DNA of 64,000 nt from Betaproteobacteria bacterium (GTDB lineage Bacteria; Pseudomonadota; Gammaproteobacteria; Burkholderiales; Rhodocyclaceae), in the NCBI GenBank assembly GCA_016234745.1, contig JACRAR010000074.1, positions 1 through 64,000 on the forward strand, in the 5' to 3' direction. The stretch's first letter is position 1. Each line of letters opens with the position of its first letter. Positions 61,061-64,000 of the stretch are shown one piece after another. Below the pieces are notes generated by a model that made no database searches, was not told the origin of the DNA, and saw only the letters and a program-made list of their open reading frames with translations. Both the position numbers and the translations under genes were made by a program.

Positions 61061-64000
61061 TCAGTGAAAATCCCGGCTGCTGGTCATGAGTCGCCCCAGC
61101 AGGTCGGTGTGGTCCATGAGTCGTTTCGCGATCAAATGTACGACATCTCCCTCCCGCTGCAAAACGCCCAGCACCCCAAGCAGTCTGGAAGCCAGCAATT
61201 CGCGGCGCTGACGTTCGGCGAGCTTTGCATGGACGATGACGTTGGCGAAGCCGGTCTCGTCTTCCAGCGTCACGAAAATCACGCCGCTGGCCGTGCCCGG
61301 GCGCTGCCGCCCCGTCACGATGCCGGCGCAGCGGGCGGGACAATTGTGGCCGAGTTCGCGCAAGGCCGAGGCGGTGGAATAGCGCCGTCGTTGCAGATGC
61401 CGGCGCAGCAGGCTCAGGGGATGGCGGCCAAGTGTCAGACTTAGGGTGGCATAGTCCGTCACGAGTTCCTCGCCCTCGCTGGGCGCTGGCAATACCGCAG
61501 CAGCTTCGTTGGTGGGCGTTTCCAGCAACAGGTCACGCTGGATCGGCACGGCGGCCACCGCCCAGGCCGCCTGACGGCGATGCCCGGAAAGCTCCGCCAG
61601 CGCGCCCGCCGCCGCAAGCCGGTCCAGGTCATCGCGGCTCAATTTGGCCCGTCGGGCGAGATCCGCCACGTCACGGAAAGGCCGTGCCTCAGCGATGCGC
61701 ACGCCGGCCTCGTGACCGAGTCCCTTGATCTGATGCAGCCCGAGGCGCACCGCCGAGCTTGTGTCCGCTTCCAATGCAGTCTCCCAGGCACTGTGAAGCA
61801 CATCCGGCGGCAGTACCTCAATCCGATGGCGTTGGGCATCCTGGACCAGTTGCGAAGCCGAGTAGAACCCCATCGGCTGGGCATTCAGCAATCCGACCAG
61901 GAAAGCTGCCGGCTCATGGCGCTTGAGCCATGCCGAGATATATACCAGCAACGCAAAACTCGCCGCATGGGATTCCGGGAAGCCGTATTCCCCGAAGCCC
62001 TCGATCTGACGGAAGATGGCTTCGGCGAATTCACGGGAATAGTGGCGCTCCAACATGCCGCCGATGAGCTTGTCGCGAAAATGCTCGACGCCTCCGCGCC
62101 GCTTCCAGGCTGCCATGGAACGCCGCAACTGGTCGGCTTCGCCCGCCGTGAAGCCGGCCGCGACGATCGCCAGTTGCATGACCTGCTCCTGGAAGATGGG
62201 CACGCCAAGCGTGCGTTGCAATACAGACTTCACAGCTTCGGAGGGGTAGCGTACGGGTTCGAGACCCTGTCGCCTTCTCAGAAAGGGATGGACCATGTCG
62301 CCCTGAATCGGTCCGGGCCGCACAATGGCAACCTCGATGACCAGATCGTAGAAGCAACGCGGCCTGAGCCGCGGCAGCATGGTCATCTGCGCGCGCGATT
62401 CGATCTGGAATACGCCGATCGGGTCGGCATGGCCGAGCATGTCGTAGACCGCCGGATCTTCGCGGGGAATATCCTGCATCCGAAAACCCTTGCCGTCCCG
62501 CTTCGAGATGCAATCGAGCGCACGCCGGATGGCGGTCAGCATGCCCAGGGCTAGCACATCCACCTTCATGAGGCCCAGGGCGTCGATGTCGTCCTTGTCC
62601 CACTGGATGATGCTGCGCTCCGGCATCGCTGCATTTTCGATGGGGACCAGCCGGTCCAGACGCCCCCGGCTTATGACGAAACCGCCGACATGCTGCGACA
62701 GGTGGCGTGGGAAACCCATGAGTTGCTTGGCCAGGATCAGCCACTTCGCCACGCGCGGGCTGTCAGGATCGAGTCCAACGGCTGCAAACCGCGCCTGAAG
62801 CTCCTCGCGCTTGTCCCACCAGCCTAAGGATGAGGTCAGGGCGTTAATCCGATCGATGTCTATCCCCAAGGCGCGGCCGCAATCGCGCAGCGCCGAGCGC
62901 GTCCGGTAGCTGATCACCGTCGCAGTTAGGGCGGCGCGTTCGCGTCCGTACTTGGCGTAGATGTACTGAATGACTTCCTCACGCCGCTGATGCTCGAAGT
63001 CGACGTCGATATCGGGCGGTTCGTTGCGCTCCCGGGAGATGAAGCGCTCGAACAGCATGTCCGACTGCGCGGGATCGACCTCGGTGATGCCCAGGGCGTA
63101 GCACACCGCCGAATTGGCGGCCGAGCCGCGGCCCTGGCAAAGGATCGCCTGCTGGCGGGCGAATTTGACGATGTCGTAAACCGTGAGGAAGTAAGCCTCG
63201 TAGTGCATGTCGGCAATCAGGGCCAGTTCGTGCTCGATCTGTTTGCGAACCTTGTCGGGCACGCCCTCCGGATAGCGCACGGCCAGTCCCTGTTCGGTTT
63301 CGGCCCGCAGGTATCCGGCGGGGGTCTGGCCGACAGGGACGATTTCTTCCGGATACTCGTAGCGCAGTTCGTCAAGGGAAAAGTTGCACAGTGCGGCGAT
63401 CCGCAGAGTTTCCGCCAGCAGTTCCGGCGGGTAGAGGCGCGCCAATCGCAAGCGCGAACGCAGATGACGCTCGCCGTTGGGGAACAGGGCATGGCCGGCG
63501 CGATCCACGGCGGTCTTGAGGTTCAACGCCGTCATTGTGTCCTGCAGGGGCCGGCGTCCGCGCACATGCATATGCACGTCGCCGCAAACGACCAGCGGCA
63601 GGCCGGTCGTCGCCGACAAGGTTTGCAGCGCCGCGAGTCTCTCGGCATCGCCCGGCTGCAGATGACGCTCGTAGGCGATCCAGCAGCGTTCCGGAAAACC
63701 GGCTTTCAGCCAAAGTCCTTCTTCGGTGGTCGCTGCCGTCGGCGCAAGCCAGAGCGCCAGGCAGTCGGGCACGCCGCGCGACAGGTCGTTGCGGCTCAGC
63801 TGATAGCTTCCCTTTTCCGCACGCCGCCGGCCAAGAGTGATGATGGCGCATAGATTGCCGTACCCCGCACGGTTCTGTGCCAGCAGAATCAGCTTCATGC
63901 CATCGGCCAGAACCAACTCAGTACCGATGAGCAGCTTGAGTCCGGCTTGCTTGGCGGCGACATGCGCCCGCACCACACCGGCGAAGGAGCACTCGTCGGT
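61061..64000 (-). CDS. dnaE2: Error-prone DNA polymerase DnaE2 (ImuC), 5' end beyond window
   Basis: 979 residues are visible and the frame is open through the right edge (reading TDECSFAGVVRAHVAAKQAG), so roughly 70-100 N-terminal residues are missing. Catalytic Asp residues lie in ERNEPPDIDVDFEHQRREEV; the PHP domain, helix-hairpin-helix (AGVRIAEARPFRDVADLARR) and OB domain (IVTGRQRPGTASGVIFVTLE) follow the DnaE2 plan, without the tau-binding tail of DnaE1. DnaE2 performs translesion synthesis together with ImuA and ImuB, whose genes usually lie just upstream, here outside the window. It is followed by helicase and SRAP genes. Confidence 0.96.
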   Translation of the reverse strand, partial: TDECSFAGVVRAHVAAKQAGLKLLIGTELVLADGMKLILLAQNRAGYGNLCAIITLGRRRAEKGSYQLSRNDLSRGVPDCLALWLAPTAATTEEGLWLKAGFPERCWIAYERHLQPGDAERLAALQTLSATTGLPLVVCGDVHMHVRGRRPLQDTMTALNLKTAVDRAGHALFPNGERHLRSRLRLARLYPPELLAETLRIAALCNFSLDELRYEYPEEIVPVGQTPAGYLRAETEQGLAVRYPEGVPDKVRKQIEHELALIADMHYEAYFLTVYDIVKFARQQAILCQGRGSAANSAVCYALGITEVDPAQSDMLFERFISRERNEPPDIDVDFEHQRREEVIQYIYAKYGRERAALTATVISYRTRSALRDCGRALGIDIDRINALTSSLGWWDKREELQARFAAVGLDPDSPRVAKWLILAKQLMGFPRHLSQHVGGFVISRGRLDRLVPIENAAMPERSIIQWDKDDIDALGLMKVDVLALGMLTAIRRALDCISKRDGKGFRMQDIPREDPAVYDMLGHADPIGVFQIESRAQMTMLPRLRPRCFYDLVIEVAIVRPGPIQGDMVHPFLRRRQGLEPVRYPSEAVKSVLQRTLGVPIFQEQVMQLAIVAAGFTAGEADQLRRSMAAWKRRGGVEHFRDKLIGGMLERHYSREFAEAIFRQIEGFGEYGFPESHAASFALLVYISAWLKRHEPAAFLVGLLNAQPMGFYSASQLVQDAQRHRIEVLPPDVLHSAWETALEADTSSAVRLGLHQIKGLGHEAGVRIAEARPFRDVADLARRAKLSRDDLDRLAAAGALAELSGHRRQAAWAVAAVPIQRDLLLETPTNEAAAVLPAPSEGEELVTDYATLSLTLGRHPLSLLRRHLQRRRYSTASALRELGHNCPARCAGIVTGRQRPGTASGVIFVTLEDETGFANVIVHAKLAERQRRELLASRLLGVLGVLQREGDVVHLIAKRLMDHTDLLGRLMTSSRDFH

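Overview
The window looks like chromosome of a GC-rich betaproteobacterium, most like the Rhodocyclales/Sterolibacteriaceae group. This rests on gene content and order: maf-rng next to rlmH-rsfS-nadD, two BPSS1780-type membrane proteins, DUF2782 beside polA, a TorF-type porin-glnK-amtB operon, and UbiK. No rRNA, tRNA or CRISPR array was seen. Both ends cut genes: a FecR-domain gene at the left and dnaE2 at the right.

Layout. (1) 1-17.5 kb, all minus strand and tightly packed: LOG protein, DUF2782, two paralogous membrane proteins, nadD, rsfS, rlmH, maf, rng, then a two-partner secretion pair (tpsB, and a 2777-residue tpsA with a long Thr-only tract) and a FecR-domain protein. (2) 17.6-31.3 kb: polA, a PAS-GAF histidine kinase, a glycan block (O-antigen ligase-like, GT2-like, GT9), and a c-di-GMP block (GGDEF protein, PAS-GGDEF-EAL protein, bacteriohemerythrin). 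(3) 31.3-34.1 kb: nitrogen operon porin-glnK-amtB, with a readable sigma-54 promoter, two NtrC-like sites and an intrinsic terminator. (4) 34.3-37.5 kb: ubiK, cytochrome b561, an ECF sigma/anti-sigma/heavy-metal-sensor operon and a small secreted protein. (5) comM starts at 37.65 kb but is cut after about 285 codons by insertion-sequence debris. Its 3' half is not in the window.

(6) 38.5-58.1 kb is an accessory, partly decayed region: an internally deleted IS66 element, a TnsA-like nuclease remnant, orphan hypothetical genes, a secreted PLD nuclease, katG-dps with an OxyR-like site, two XRE regulators, a PilZ-like protein, an EEP-family phosphatase/nuclease, an SPW membrane protein and an NHL-repeat lipoprotein. 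Five copies of a 27-33 bp palindrome are scattered here, and they co-vary in their two arms. Two of the copies sit inside a 289-bp direct repeat. (7) 58.2-64 kb: dnaE2, a UvrD-type helicase and an SRAP (YedK/HMCES) protein form a compact DNA-damage operon.

The parts most worth following up are the co-varying palindrome family, the divergent XRE/membrane zinc-ribbon locus at 48.9-50.1 kb, the uncharacterised 601-residue protein next to a secreted nuclease, and the unusual TpsA/TpsB pair.
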